DNA of 64,000 nucleotides from Ignavibacteriales bacterium (lineage in GTDB: Bacteria > Bacteroidota > Ignavibacteria > Ignavibacteriales > Melioribacteraceae): contig JACKAA010000005.1 in the NCBI GenBank assembly GCA_020635275.1, forward strand, positions 62,001 to 126,000, in the 5' to 3' direction. Position numbers and translations under genes: made by a program. Shown one piece after another: positions 10,352 through 18,651 of the stretch. The notes beneath the pieces were generated by a model. The model ran no database searches and was not told the origin of the DNA. It worked only from the letters and a program-made list of their open reading frames with translations. The first letter of the stretch is position 1, and every line of letters begins with the position of its first letter.

Positions 10352-11001
10352 TGCCTCAATCTAAAATCTTATATCCTGAACAACAAAATTATTTATCATC
10401 TTTTATTGGTGAAAAAGATTCACTTTTAATTGAAATGGAGAAATTTGCACGCGAAAACAATATTCCAATATTAGATAAAAATGCAGCTGAGTTTTTAGAG
10501 GTTTTACTAACTATTTATAAGCCAAAATCATTCTTAGAAATTGGTACAGCTATAGGATATTCTACTATTAGAGTAGCGAAAATATTAAAAAATAGTAATT
10601 ATATTCATACAATAGAGTTTAGTGAAGACAATTTTAAACTTGCTAATCAATACATAGCAAAAGCAAACCTTACTGATAAAATTGTAATATTTAGAGGTAA
10701 TGCATTGCAAATTATTCCAGATCTAAAAGACGTATATGATTTTATTTTTCTTGATGCTGATAAGGAAGATTATTTAGCACTTTTTAACTTGGCAATAAAA
10801 AAATTAAAAAGTGGGGGAGTAATTTTAGTAGATAATCTTCTTTGGAAAGGTTTTGCTGCTTCAACTGAGATTCCGGAAAAATATAAAAAAAGCACTGAAC
10901 TCATTAAAGAATTCAATGCTAATTTCATGAATACCCCTTCCCTTAAATCCATTATTCTTCCAATTGGAGATGGATTAGGAGTAGGAATAAAAACTAAATA
11001 A
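10351..11001 (+). CDS. SAM-dependent O-methyltransferase (catechol O-methyltransferase-like)
   Basis: This 216-residue protein matches the Methyltransf_3 (COMT/CCoAOMT-like) family in length and motifs. The SAM-binding motif I is FLEIGTAIGYST, the acidic residue of motif II follows in IHTIEFSE, the metal and substrate loop is DFIFLDADKEDY, and GGVILVDNLLWKG is typical of these cation-dependent enzymes. The natural substrate cannot be read from the sequence. The start codon overlaps the stop of the subtilase gene by one base (TAATG), so translation is probably coupled. The gene ends 7 bases before the convergent Rrf2 gene. Confidence 0.88.
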   Translation: MPQSKILYPEQQNYLSSFIGEKDSLLIEMEKFARENNIPILDKNAAEFLEVLLTIYKPKSFLEIGTAIGYSTIRVAKILKNSNYIHTIEFSEDNFKLANQYIAKANLTDKIVIFRGNALQIIPDLKDVYDFIFLDADKEDYLALFNLAIKKLKSGGVILVDNLLWKGFAASTEIPEKYKKSTELIKEFNANFMNTPSLKSIILPIGDGLGVGIKTK

Positions 11002-11008
11002 TTTCTGC

Positions 11009-11437
11009 TTAGACTTTTTTACGTAAAGTTTCAGTATACTCTTCAGCAACTTCTCTTACGGATTTACTAGAGATCAAATTGTAAATATTATCCCGTAATT
11101 CACTCCATTCATCATGAAGTGGGCAAGGATGTTCATCAGAGCATTCTTTTAGTCCGGTAACACATTTTAATGTAATTACTGGTCCCTCAATTCGTTCAAC
11201 AATTTCAAGGATTGAGCTGTCTAAAGCAAGTTTTGTAATTTTAAACCCACCGCCTCGTCCTTTATAGGAATCAACGTAACCATATTTAGCCATCCTTTGT
11301 AAAATCTTAGCTAAATAATGTGAAGGAATGTCTTCTTTTTTTGCAACAACTGAAGACATTACAAGAGCATCTTCTGATTGTCTGGCTAAAAACAGAATCG
11401 CTCTTATAGCATATTCACCAGTTTTTGTGTAAATCAT
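11009..11437 (-). CDS. Rrf2-family transcriptional regulator with Fe-S-type cysteines
   Basis: This 142-residue protein has the Rrf2 winged-helix domain at its N-terminus (MIYTKTGEYAIRAILFLA, then SHYLAKILQRM as the recognition-helix area and GRGGGF in the wing). Three cysteines at 92, 99 and 105 match the position and approximate spacing of the iron-sulfur ligands of IscR, NsrR and RsrR. It is therefore likely a sensor of Fe-S status, nitric oxide or redox. No Fe-S assembly, nitrosative-stress or cysteine genes are adjacent, so its targets are unknown. It is transcribed towards the O-methyltransferase gene with a 7-base gap. A near-palindrome upstream (11488-11506) may be its own operator. 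Confidence 0.92.
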   Translation of the reverse strand: MIYTKTGEYAIRAILFLARQSEDALVMSSVVAKKEDIPSHYLAKILQRMAKYGYVDSYKGRGGGFKITKLALDSSILEIVERIEGPVITLKCVTGLKECSDEHPCPLHDEWSELRDNIYNLISSKSVREVAEEYTETLRKKV

Positions 11438-11487
11438 TATGTCCTCTATAGTATTAAATATTCTTTGGAAAATAGTATTTTAAGGAG

Positions 11488-11506
11488 TCGAATATCTGAT
11501 ATCGAA
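11488..11506. promoter_or_regulatory. Near-palindrome upstream of the Rrf2 gene, candidate operator
   Basis: The arms TCGAATAT and ATATCGA are inverted repeats apart from one bulged base, centred about 60 bases upstream of the Rrf2 ATG. Rrf2 regulators bind AT-rich palindromes of similar size, often in their own promoter. Assigning this site to the regulator is inference. Confidence 0.3.
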
Positions 11507-11546
11507 TTTAAGTAAATAAGAACTTTTTATCAACTTAATTTTATTT

Positions 11547-12179
11547 CTATTTTAAATTTAAATAAATGTTGCTATTTGTAGTAGTAAAAGTAGCTTTTCC
11601 GCCAGTTTTTTCAATTAATTCATTTTTAAAGTCATTAATTAAATTTGGCTTTAGAAAACATTGAATTATTGGTGATTGCGTAAAAAGATTTTCTATCTTT
11701 TGGCAATTATATTTATTTAGAAGATAATGGATTGCGCTTGTTGAGTCATATTCGTAAGTAATATTAATTTTTCTGAACTTTGACAATTCAATTATTTTTG
11801 TTTCATTCAGTAATAATTGTGCTGTTTCACCGTATGCTTTCCCTAAAGGTCCAACACCTAATTTTGTCCCACCAAAATATCTAATTACGACTACTAAAAT
11901 ATCGGTTAAATTAAAGTGATTTACAGAATTTAATATTCTTATTCCTGCCGTACCATTTGGTTCACCGTCATCAGAAAATTTTTCATCACCTTCTTTTGTC
12001 TTATAAGCATAGCAATGATGAGTCGCATCATAAAATTCTTTCTTTAAAGATTTTATTTCCTCTTCAGCCTGTTCTGCAGAATTAATACGAAAAGCATATC
12101 CAATAAATTGTGAGCCTTTAACTTTAATTTTATTAGTCAAAGATTTTTCAATTACAAATATTGTCTCTAAATTATCCAC
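11547..12179 (-). CDS. YigZ/IMPACT-family protein
   Basis: This 210-residue protein carries the family signature across its first two thirds: KGSQFIGYAF, then DATHHCYAY, FSDDGEPNGTAG and VVVIRYFGGTKLGVGPLGKAY. The C-terminus is the small ferredoxin-like YigZ domain (DUF1949). Members are related to the eukaryotic translation regulator IMPACT, but the bacterial role is not settled; association with ribosomes or proline dipeptide handling has been proposed for some. It lies upstream of, and is read in the same direction as, the Rrf2 gene with about 110 bases between them, and it is divergent from uvrA. Confidence 0.9.
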   Translation of the reverse strand: MDNLETIFVIEKSLTNKIKVKGSQFIGYAFRINSAEQAEEEIKSLKKEFYDATHHCYAYKTKEGDEKFSDDGEPNGTAGIRILNSVNHFNLTDILVVVIRYFGGTKLGVGPLGKAYGETAQLLLNETKIIELSKFRKINITYEYDSTSAIHYLLNKYNCQKIENLFTQSPIIQCFLKPNLINDFKNELIEKTGGKATFTTTNSNIYLNLK

Positions 12180-12207
12180 TTAAATTGATTTTTTTAAAGA
12201 ATAAAAA

Positions 12208-12238
12208 TTGATTTTCTTATAACCTTTAAGTAATATAA
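12208..12238 (+). promoter_or_regulatory. Candidate uvrA promoter (TTG-N20-TAATATAA)
   Basis: TTG at 12208-12210 and TAATATAA at 12231-12238 are 20 bases apart, equivalent to TTGATT-N17-TAATAT in sigma-70 terms. The predicted start is about 20 bases before the uvrA ATG. No LexA-type box was recognised. Confidence 0.35.
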
Positions 12239-12264
12239 TCATTTGAACATTTGCAAATTATTTG

Positions 12265-15096
12265 ATGATAGATCAAGAAAAAATTATAATAAAAGGCGCC
12301 AGAGAGCATAATTTAAAGAATATTGATTTAGAAATTCCAAGAAATGCTCTTACGGTAATTACAGGTTTATCCGGTTCCGGTAAATCTTCATTAGCATTCG
12401 ATACAATATATGCAGAAGGTCAAAGAAGATATATTGAATCACTTTCAGCTTATGCACGTCAATTTTTAGGTCAATTAGAAAAACCTGATGTAGATTTAAT
12501 TGAAGGACTAAGCCCGGCTATTTCCATTGAGCAAAAATCTACCGGAGGAAATCCTAGATCAACTGTTGGAACAATTACAGAAATTTATGATTATATGAGA
12601 CTTTTGTTTGCCAGAGTTGGAACTGCCCATTGTTACAATTGCGGTAAAGAAGTAAAGAAACAATCTCCTGATCAAATTATTCAGCGGGTAAATGATTCTT
12701 TTTCAAATAAAAAAATTCAGATTTTTGCTCCGGTTGTAAAAGGTAGGAAAGGTCATTACAGAGAACTTTTTGAGGATATTCAAAAAGATGGATTTCTTCG
12801 CACAAGAATTGATGGTGAAGTAGTTGAACTCACTAAAGGTTATAAAGTTGATAGATATAAAATTCACAACATTGAAATATTAATTGATAGACTTACAGTT
12901 ACAGAAAAATCAAGTTACAGATTAAGTGAATCTATTGAGGTTGCTCTCAATTTTGGTAATGGTAGTTTAATAATTTTTGATGGTGAAAAAGATCACATTT
13001 ATAGCAGAGATTTTGCTTGTCTTGATTGTGGAATAAGTTATCAGGAATTAGCTCCAAATTCATTTTCATTTAATTCTCCTTACGGTTCTTGCTCTGATTG
13101 TGATGGTTTAGGGGAAAGTAAAGCAATGGATATTAATTTGATTATTCCGGATTTCGACAAATCAATAAATGAAGAAGCATTGGCCCCGCTTGGCAAACCA
13201 AGAAATATTTGGTTTTTTAATCAATTAGAAGCAGTTGCTAAATTTTACGGTTTTGATTTTGATACTCCCATTAGAGAATTGAATGAAGATCAAAAAGATA
13301 TTCTATTAAATGGAAGTACAAAAAAAATTCCGTTTACATATAGTTTTGGTGATGGTAAAAAAGTTAAGTATATGCATAAATTTACCGGTCTGTTAAAGTA
13401 TGTTCAAAATTATTTTGAAAATACTACATCACCCAAAATTAGAGAGTGGGCTGAATCTTTTATGAATACCCAAACGTGCCCAACTTGTAACGGAGGAAGA
13501 TTAAAGAAAGAATCGCTGGCTGTTTTAATTAATGGCAAAAATATAAGTGAAATTACTGGGTTTTCAATTGAAAAAACCAAACAGTTTTTTACTGATCTTT
13601 CTTTTGAAGGTAATGCTGAAATTATTGCTAAACAAATATTGAAAGAAATTAATTCACGTCTAGATTTTTTGTTAAATGTTGGATTAGATTATTTAACATT
13701 AGACAGATCAGCTAGAACTCTTTCGGGTGGTGAAGCTCAAAGAATAAGATTAGCTACTCAAATTGGTTCACAGCTTTCCGGAGTGTTATATGTTTTAGAT
13801 GAACCAAGTATTGGGCTTCATCAGAGTGATAATATTAAACTGATACAATCTCTAAAAGAGTTAAGGGATTTGGGCAATACAGTAATTGTTGTTGAACACG
13901 ATAAAGAAACAATAATCAGTTCTGATTACATTGTTGATCTTGGACCGAAAGCCGGCGAGCATGGCGGGAAAATTTGTTTTACTGGCAGCAACAATAAATT
14001 ATTTAATACAAAATGTGATTCGCTTACTCTGGCTTATCTTTCGAATGAAAAACTTGTTTCAATACCTCAAAAAAGAAGAAAAGGCAAAAGCGAATATCTT
14101 GAAATAATTGGAGCAAAAGGAAATAATTTAAAGAACATAAATCTCAAAATACCATTAGGAAAATTAGTCGCAATAACCGGAGTAAGCGGTTCTGGTAAAT
14201 CTTCTTTGATAAATGAAACTCTTGTAAGAATTTTAATGAAGAAAATTTATAATTCAAAAATTATTCCGCTTCCATTTGAAAAAGTTAACGGAATTGAAAA
14301 CATTGATAAAATTATTGAAATTGATCAAGATCCAATTGGCAGAACTCCAAGGTCAAATCCAGCAACTTATACAGGAGTATTTACTTTTATCAGAGATTTG
14401 TACTCTCAATTGCCGGAATCAAAAATTAGAGGTTATTCGCCGGGAAGATTTAGTTTTAATGTTAAAGGCGGCAGATGTGAAGAATGCCAAGGTGACGGAT
14501 TAAAAAAAATTGAAATGAATTTTTTACCTGATGTTTATGTCTTATGTGAAGAATGTCATGGGAAAAGATACAATAGAGAAACTTTAGAAGTGCTTTACAG
14601 AACAAAAACTATTAATGATGTTTTGGAAATGACAATTGAAAATGCACTAGTATTTTTTGATGAACATCCCAAAATTAAAAGAATATTGCAAGCTTTATTT
14701 GATGTAGGTTTAGGGTATATAAAATTAGGTCAGCAGGCTACAACTCTTTCTGGAGGCGAGGCACAGAGAGTAAAACTTGCTGCGGAATTAAGTAAAATAA
14801 GCACTGGAAAAACATTATATATTTTGGATGAACCAACAACTGGCCTGCACTTTGAAGATGTAAATATTTTACTCAACGTATTAGACCGTTTGGTTGATAA
14901 AGGAAATTCAGTTGTTGTTGTTGAGCATAATCTTGATGTAATTAAAGTTGCGGATCATATCATTGATCTTGGACCAGGTGGCGGAGAATACGGAGGCAAC
15001 ATTATAGCTGAAGGGACTCCGGAACAAATTACTAAAAACAGCAATAGTTTGACTGGCAAGTTTTTAAAGAATGAATTGGAAATAAAAATAAATTAG
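12265..15096 (+). CDS. uvrA: Excinuclease ABC subunit A (nucleotide excision repair ATPase)
   Basis: UvrA scans DNA for bulky lesions and hands them to UvrB. The protein is 943 residues from the ATG at 12265 (a TTG precedes it), the normal size. Two ABC modules are present: Walker A GLSGSGKSS near the start and GVSGSGKSS in the second half; signatures LSGGEAQRIRLA and LSGGEAQRVKLA; Walker B VLDEPSIGLH and ILDEPTTGLH. Zinc-finger cysteine pairs occur as CYNC, CLDC/CSDC, CPTC and CEEC...CEEC. UvrB and UvrC are not in the window. The next gene starts 1 base after the stop, and rdgB follows 2 bases after that, so uvrA leads a genome-maintenance/nucleotide-hygiene operon. Confidence 0.98.
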   Translation: MIDQEKIIIKGAREHNLKNIDLEIPRNALTVITGLSGSGKSSLAFDTIYAEGQRRYIESLSAYARQFLGQLEKPDVDLIEGLSPAISIEQKSTGGNPRSTVGTITEIYDYMRLLFARVGTAHCYNCGKEVKKQSPDQIIQRVNDSFSNKKIQIFAPVVKGRKGHYRELFEDIQKDGFLRTRIDGEVVELTKGYKVDRYKIHNIEILIDRLTVTEKSSYRLSESIEVALNFGNGSLIIFDGEKDHIYSRDFACLDCGISYQELAPNSFSFNSPYGSCSDCDGLGESKAMDINLIIPDFDKSINEEALAPLGKPRNIWFFNQLEAVAKFYGFDFDTPIRELNEDQKDILLNGSTKKIPFTYSFGDGKKVKYMHKFTGLLKYVQNYFENTTSPKIREWAESFMNTQTCPTCNGGRLKKESLAVLINGKNISEITGFSIEKTKQFFTDLSFEGNAEIIAKQILKEINSRLDFLLNVGLDYLTLDRSARTLSGGEAQRIRLATQIGSQLSGVLYVLDEPSIGLHQSDNIKLIQSLKELRDLGNTVIVVEHDKETIISSDYIVDLGPKAGEHGGKICFTGSNNKLFNTKCDSLTLAYLSNEKLVSIPQKRRKGKSEYLEIIGAKGNNLKNINLKIPLGKLVAITGVSGSGKSSLINETLVRILMKKIYNSKIIPLPFEKVNGIENIDKIIEIDQDPIGRTPRSNPATYTGVFTFIRDLYSQLPESKIRGYSPGRFSFNVKGGRCEECQGDGLKKIEMNFLPDVYVLCEECHGKRYNRETLEVLYRTKTINDVLEMTIENALVFFDEHPKIKRILQALFDVGLGYIKLGQQATTLSGGEAQRVKLAAELSKISTGKTLYILDEPTTGLHFEDVNILLNVLDRLVDKGNSVVVVEHNLDVIKVADHIIDLGPGGGEYGGNIIAEGTPEQITKNSNSLTGKFLKNELEIKIN

Positions 15097-15097
15097 A

Positions 15098-16438
15098 ATG
15101 AAAAAAATAATAATCCCAAAGGAAATTATAACAGTAAACGAAAACAATGAAATTTTAAGAAACCATGCATTAGAAATTGAAAATGGAGTGATTACAAATA
15201 TTCTCGATCTTGAAGAATATAATATAGAAAATTTTGATGGTGAAATTTTAAACTTTAGAAACCTTACTTTAATACCTGGATTTGTTCAAACCCACGTGCA
15301 TCTTTGCCAAACTCTTTTTAGAGGTTTAGCTGAGGATATGGAACTTCTTGATTGGCTTCAGCAAAAAATATTTCCATATGAAAATTCACACAACCTTGCT
15401 TCTCTAAAAATGTCAGCTCAATTAGGAATTAATGAATTACAAAAAGGTGGAACAACAACTCTTCTTGATATGGGAACTATCCGTCATGAAGAAATAATAT
15501 TTGAAGAATTAAAAAAATCTAATATGAGAGCAATTGCCGGTAAATGTATGATGGATATAAATGAACTTTATCCTGCATTTATTGAAAGCACAAAAGACAG
15601 CCTGGATTATACTTATAACCTTGCAAAAGAATTTCACAATTCTAATAACGGAATGTTGAAATATGGATTTGCCCCAAGGTTTGTATTATCCTGTTCAGAA
15701 GAGTTATTGACAGAATCTAAAAATATGATGAAAGATTTTGAGGGTTCAATTTATCACACACATTCTAGTGAAAATAAAAGTGAAATTGAAGCTGTAAAAA
15801 AAATGCACAATATGGAAAACATTGAATATTTTAATTCAATAGATATTCTTGGCGAACACACAGTATTAGCTCATTGCATTCATGTTAATGATAATGAAAT
15901 AAATCTATTAAAAAATACGAATACAAGAATATCACACTGTCCATCTTCAAATTTAAAACTTGGTTCGGGTATTGCAAATATTCCTAAATACTTAAAAGAA
16001 AACATTTCAGTTTCACTTGGTGCCGACGGTGCACCTTGCAATAATAATCTAAGTCAATTTACTGAAATGAGATTAGCTTCATTGATTCAAAAACCAATTC
16101 ATGGTCCAACGGCTATGGATTCTTTAACTGTATTCAGATTAGCAACAATTGAAGGTGCAAGAGCATTACATTTGGAAAATGAAATTGGAAGTATTGAAAT
16201 AGGAAAAAAAGCAGATTTAGTTTTGCTGAATTTTGAAAAGCCAAATGTTACATTGATTGATGAGAATGTTTATTCTTCAATTATATTTTCTGCCAACTCT
16301 GATAATGTTGAAAATGTAATGATTGAAGGAAAATGGGTTGTGAAAAATGGAGAATCATTAAATTATGATGAAGATGAACTTTATCGAAATAGTAAATTGG
16401 AATTAGAAAAATTGTTAAAAAGAGTGAAAGTAAATTAA
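15098..16438 (+). CDS. Amidohydrolase, TRZ/ATZ type (nucleoside or SAH/MTA deaminase-like)
   Basis: This 446-residue metal-dependent hydrolase has the full set of amidohydrolase ligands: His66 and His68 in THVHLCQTLFRG, His in YHTHSSE, His in LAHCIH and Asp in LGADGAPCNN. The surrounding motifs (LIPGFVQTH, SHCPSSNLKLGSG, IGSIEIGKKADLVLL) fit the ATZ/TRZ-like branch, which includes methylthioadenosine/S-adenosylhomocysteine deaminase and guanine deaminase-type enzymes. The exact substrate is not determined. It sits between uvrA (1-base gap) and rdgB (2-base gap), and a purine-type substrate would suit that neighbourhood. Confidence 0.85.
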   Translation: MKKIIIPKEIITVNENNEILRNHALEIENGVITNILDLEEYNIENFDGEILNFRNLTLIPGFVQTHVHLCQTLFRGLAEDMELLDWLQQKIFPYENSHNLASLKMSAQLGINELQKGGTTTLLDMGTIRHEEIIFEELKKSNMRAIAGKCMMDINELYPAFIESTKDSLDYTYNLAKEFHNSNNGMLKYGFAPRFVLSCSEELLTESKNMMKDFEGSIYHTHSSENKSEIEAVKKMHNMENIEYFNSIDILGEHTVLAHCIHVNDNEINLLKNTNTRISHCPSSNLKLGSGIANIPKYLKENISVSLGADGAPCNNNLSQFTEMRLASLIQKPIHGPTAMDSLTVFRLATIEGARALHLENEIGSIEIGKKADLVLLNFEKPNVTLIDENVYSSIIFSANSDNVENVMIEGKWVVKNGESLNYDEDELYRNSKLELEKLLKRVKVN

Positions 16439-16440
16439 AT

Positions 16441-17031
16441 ATGAAAGTGATTTTTGCAACTGGAAACAAGGGTAAATTAAGAGAAGTAAAAAATATATTT
16501 GCTGATACTAATCTTGAGATAATTTCTTTAGAAGAATTAAACTTTAATGAAGAAATTGAAGAAACGGGATTGACCTTTTATGAAAATGCTTTTATAAAAG
16601 CAGATGCAATTTTTAATAAATTCAAAATACCTACTATTGCTGATGATTCTGGTTTAGCTGTTGATCAACTTGATGGTCAGCCTGGAGTTTTCTCTGCAAG
16701 ATATGCTGGTGAAAATGTTACTTACGATGACAATAATAGAAAACTGCTGAAAGAATTAGAAAATTTTCCGCAACCGCATTTTGCAAAATTTGTATGCTGT
16801 GCAGTTTTTGTTGATAATACTAATAGAATTGCAGTTAATGGCGAATTAAAAGGTGAAATAATTAAAGAATTTAAAGGTACAAATGGTTTTGGTTTTGATC
16901 CAATCTTTCAGCCTGAAAGCTATAAAATAACTTTAGCAGAAATGAACATTGAAGAAAAAAATAAAATTAGTCATAGATCAAAAGCATTTAATTTATTAAA
17001 AGAAAAATTAGTTGACCTTTCTATTTTTTAG
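16441..17031 (+). CDS. rdgB: XTP/dITP pyrophosphatase (RdgB/HAM1 family)
   Basis: This 196-residue enzyme removes non-canonical purine nucleotides such as dITP and XTP from the pool by splitting off pyrophosphate. Family motifs are clear: MKVIFATGNKGKLREVK at the N-terminus, ETGLTFYENAFIKA, ADDSGLAVDQLDGQPGVFSARYAG, GTNGFGFDPIF and KNKISHRSKAF. It is the last gene of the uvrA-amidohydrolase-rdgB operon. Its last 11 bases overlap the 3' end of the convergent ubiE/menG gene. Confidence 0.97.
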   Translation: MKVIFATGNKGKLREVKNIFADTNLEIISLEELNFNEEIEETGLTFYENAFIKADAIFNKFKIPTIADDSGLAVDQLDGQPGVFSARYAGENVTYDDNNRKLLKELENFPQPHFAKFVCCAVFVDNTNRIAVNGELKGEIIKEFKGTNGFGFDPIFQPESYKITLAEMNIEEKNKISHRSKAFNLLKEKLVDLSIF

Positions 17032-17701
17032 CTATTACAACTTGAACAATTCCAAAAGTCAAGGAGTGTTTAGTAATATTATTAAATCCAACTTCTGATA
17101 AGAGTTTTTGTAAATCTATTTTCGAATCAAATTCGTTTACTGATTCCGGCAAATAATTATAAGCTTCTTTATCTTTTGAAATAATTTTTCCAATTAAAGG
17201 TAAAATTTTATCAAAATAAAAAAGATAAATGCTTTTAATTATTCCTCTTTCAGGAAGACGAAATTCCAAAATTGTTACTTTCCCATTATCTCTAAGTACA
17301 TTATAAAATGATTGAAATCCTTTTTTAATATCATAAAAATTTCTAACACCAAATGCTACTGTGATATTTGTAAATGAATTATTTTTGAATGGCATAAATT
17401 CAGCAACAGACTGAACTAAATTACCCTTGCTCCAATTTACTTTTTCATTAAAATTACTTAGCATATTTTTACTTAAATCTAAACCTATAATTTTATTCAC
17501 ACCAAACTTCTTAGCAGAAATCGAAAAATCACCAGTTCCGCAAGCTACGTCTAGTAGTGAAGTATTACTATCAACCTGACTTAGTTTTAGTGCTTTTTTT
17601 CTCCAATAAAAATCAACTCCAGCACTCAAAAAATGATTTAAAAAATCATATTTATGAGATATTGAATCAAAAATTCTTTTTACTTGTGTTTTTTTATCCA
17701 T
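17021..17701 (-). CDS. ubiE: Demethylmenaquinone/ubiquinone C-methyltransferase
   Basis: This 226-residue protein is the UbiE/MenG quinone methyltransferase, which adds the ring methyl group from S-adenosylmethionine in the last step of menaquinone synthesis. Motifs: RIFDSISHKYDFLNHFLSAGVDFYWRKKAL at the N-terminus, the SAM site LLDVACGTGDFS, VAFGVRNFYD and the VTILEFRLP strand typical of this family. Menaquinone is the likely substrate given the lineage; no other men genes are present to confirm it. It is last in a minus-strand run after rsmA, mgtE and the PAP2 gene, and overlaps rdgB by 11 bases tail to tail. Confidence 0.93.
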   Translation of the reverse strand: MDKKTQVKRIFDSISHKYDFLNHFLSAGVDFYWRKKALKLSQVDSNTSLLDVACGTGDFSISAKKFGVNKIIGLDLSKNMLSNFNEKVNWSKGNLVQSVAEFMPFKNNSFTNITVAFGVRNFYDIKKGFQSFYNVLRDNGKVTILEFRLPERGIIKSIYLFYFDKILPLIGKIISKDKEAYNYLPESVNEFDSKIDLQKLLSEVGFNNITKHSLTFGIVQVVIAKK

Positions 17702-17710
17702 TTAAAAAAT

Positions 17711-18649
17711 CTAAATAATTATGAGAGGTTTTTTAAGCTTTTTCTGCCACCAATTAAAAATTCTTTTCCCAAGAATCAAAGTTAAAATCATAAAGACAAA
17801 ACCGCCGATCAGATCAACAAAATAATGATATCTTAAATATACAGTTGCAATTATAAGTAAAGATCCATCGATTAAAAAGAACCACTTATTTCTAGAATTA
17901 AATTTTACAGCCAAATACATTACAATTAATGTCATTTGAGTATGCCCGCTTGGGAATACATCTCTCTGAACAACTTCAATTGGATTTAAAGTTCCTGAAG
18001 GAATGGACTCGCCGCTATTTACTACTTCTCTCAGAAAATTGGTTAACCACAATCCAGGTAATTCTATATTTGTTAAATCAAAATCATGAAGTGTAAATCT
18101 TGGTCCGACTGCTGGAAGAAAAAAGTAACCAATGTAAGAGAGAAAAAATCCTAAGACAACAGAAAAAATAACATAATTAAATTTTTGAAAATCTTTTTTG
18201 AGATGGAATTCAACGCCTAAAATAATAGGTAAGAAGAAAAAAGTGCCATATGCAATTTGTAAAATTTCAGTTAAAATTGGATTTGCATATTGAAATAAAA
18301 AAACTGTAGGATCGGTTCCCAATAAAAAACGATCTGCCTCAATTAATAAATTATCATAATCAGCAGAATGTATTGAACTTATAAGGACATATACTTGCTT
18401 GAATGACAAAAAGATTAAGGGAACAACATAATAATAATGTAAGTTTTCCCAAAAACTACTTTTTACTGAATTTGCCTTATTTGCCAACCAGAATACTACA
18501 AAAATTAAAGTGAAATTTAGAGAATTTAAGAACAGCCAATTTTCAACATATGAGTGAAATAAAAAATTGACTACAATTAAGTATATATAAAAAAATATTA
18601 CTACTAAGTCTGTTTGGCTTAAATTTTTTAAAACATTTTTATTAAACAT
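17711..18649 (-). CDS. PAP2-family membrane phosphatase/phosphotransferase
   Basis: This 312-residue integral membrane protein has about eight hydrophobic segments. The C-terminal half carries PAP2 superfamily motifs: FPSGHTQMT (catalytic histidine region) and YLRYHYFVDLIGG (second catalytic histidine and aspartate). The N-terminal half contains LIEADRFLLGTDP, similar to the inositol phosphorylceramide synthase/AUR1-like branch, so it may act on a lipid phosphate such as undecaprenyl pyrophosphate or a phospholipid headgroup. Substrate is not certain. It lies between mgtE (2-base gap) and ubiE (9-base gap) in one minus-strand operon. Confidence 0.85.
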   Translation of the reverse strand: MFNKNVLKNLSQTDLVVIFFYIYLIVVNFLFHSYVENWLFLNSLNFTLIFVVFWLANKANSVKSSFWENLHYYYVVPLIFLSFKQVYVLISSIHSADYDNLLIEADRFLLGTDPTVFLFQYANPILTEILQIAYGTFFFLPIILGVEFHLKKDFQKFNYVIFSVVLGFFLSYIGYFFLPAVGPRFTLHDFDLTNIELPGLWLTNFLREVVNSGESIPSGTLNPIEVVQRDVFPSGHTQMTLIVMYLAVKFNSRNKWFFLIDGSLLIIATVYLRYHYFVDLIGGFVFMILTLILGKRIFNWWQKKLKKPLIII

Positions 18650-18651
18650 AA

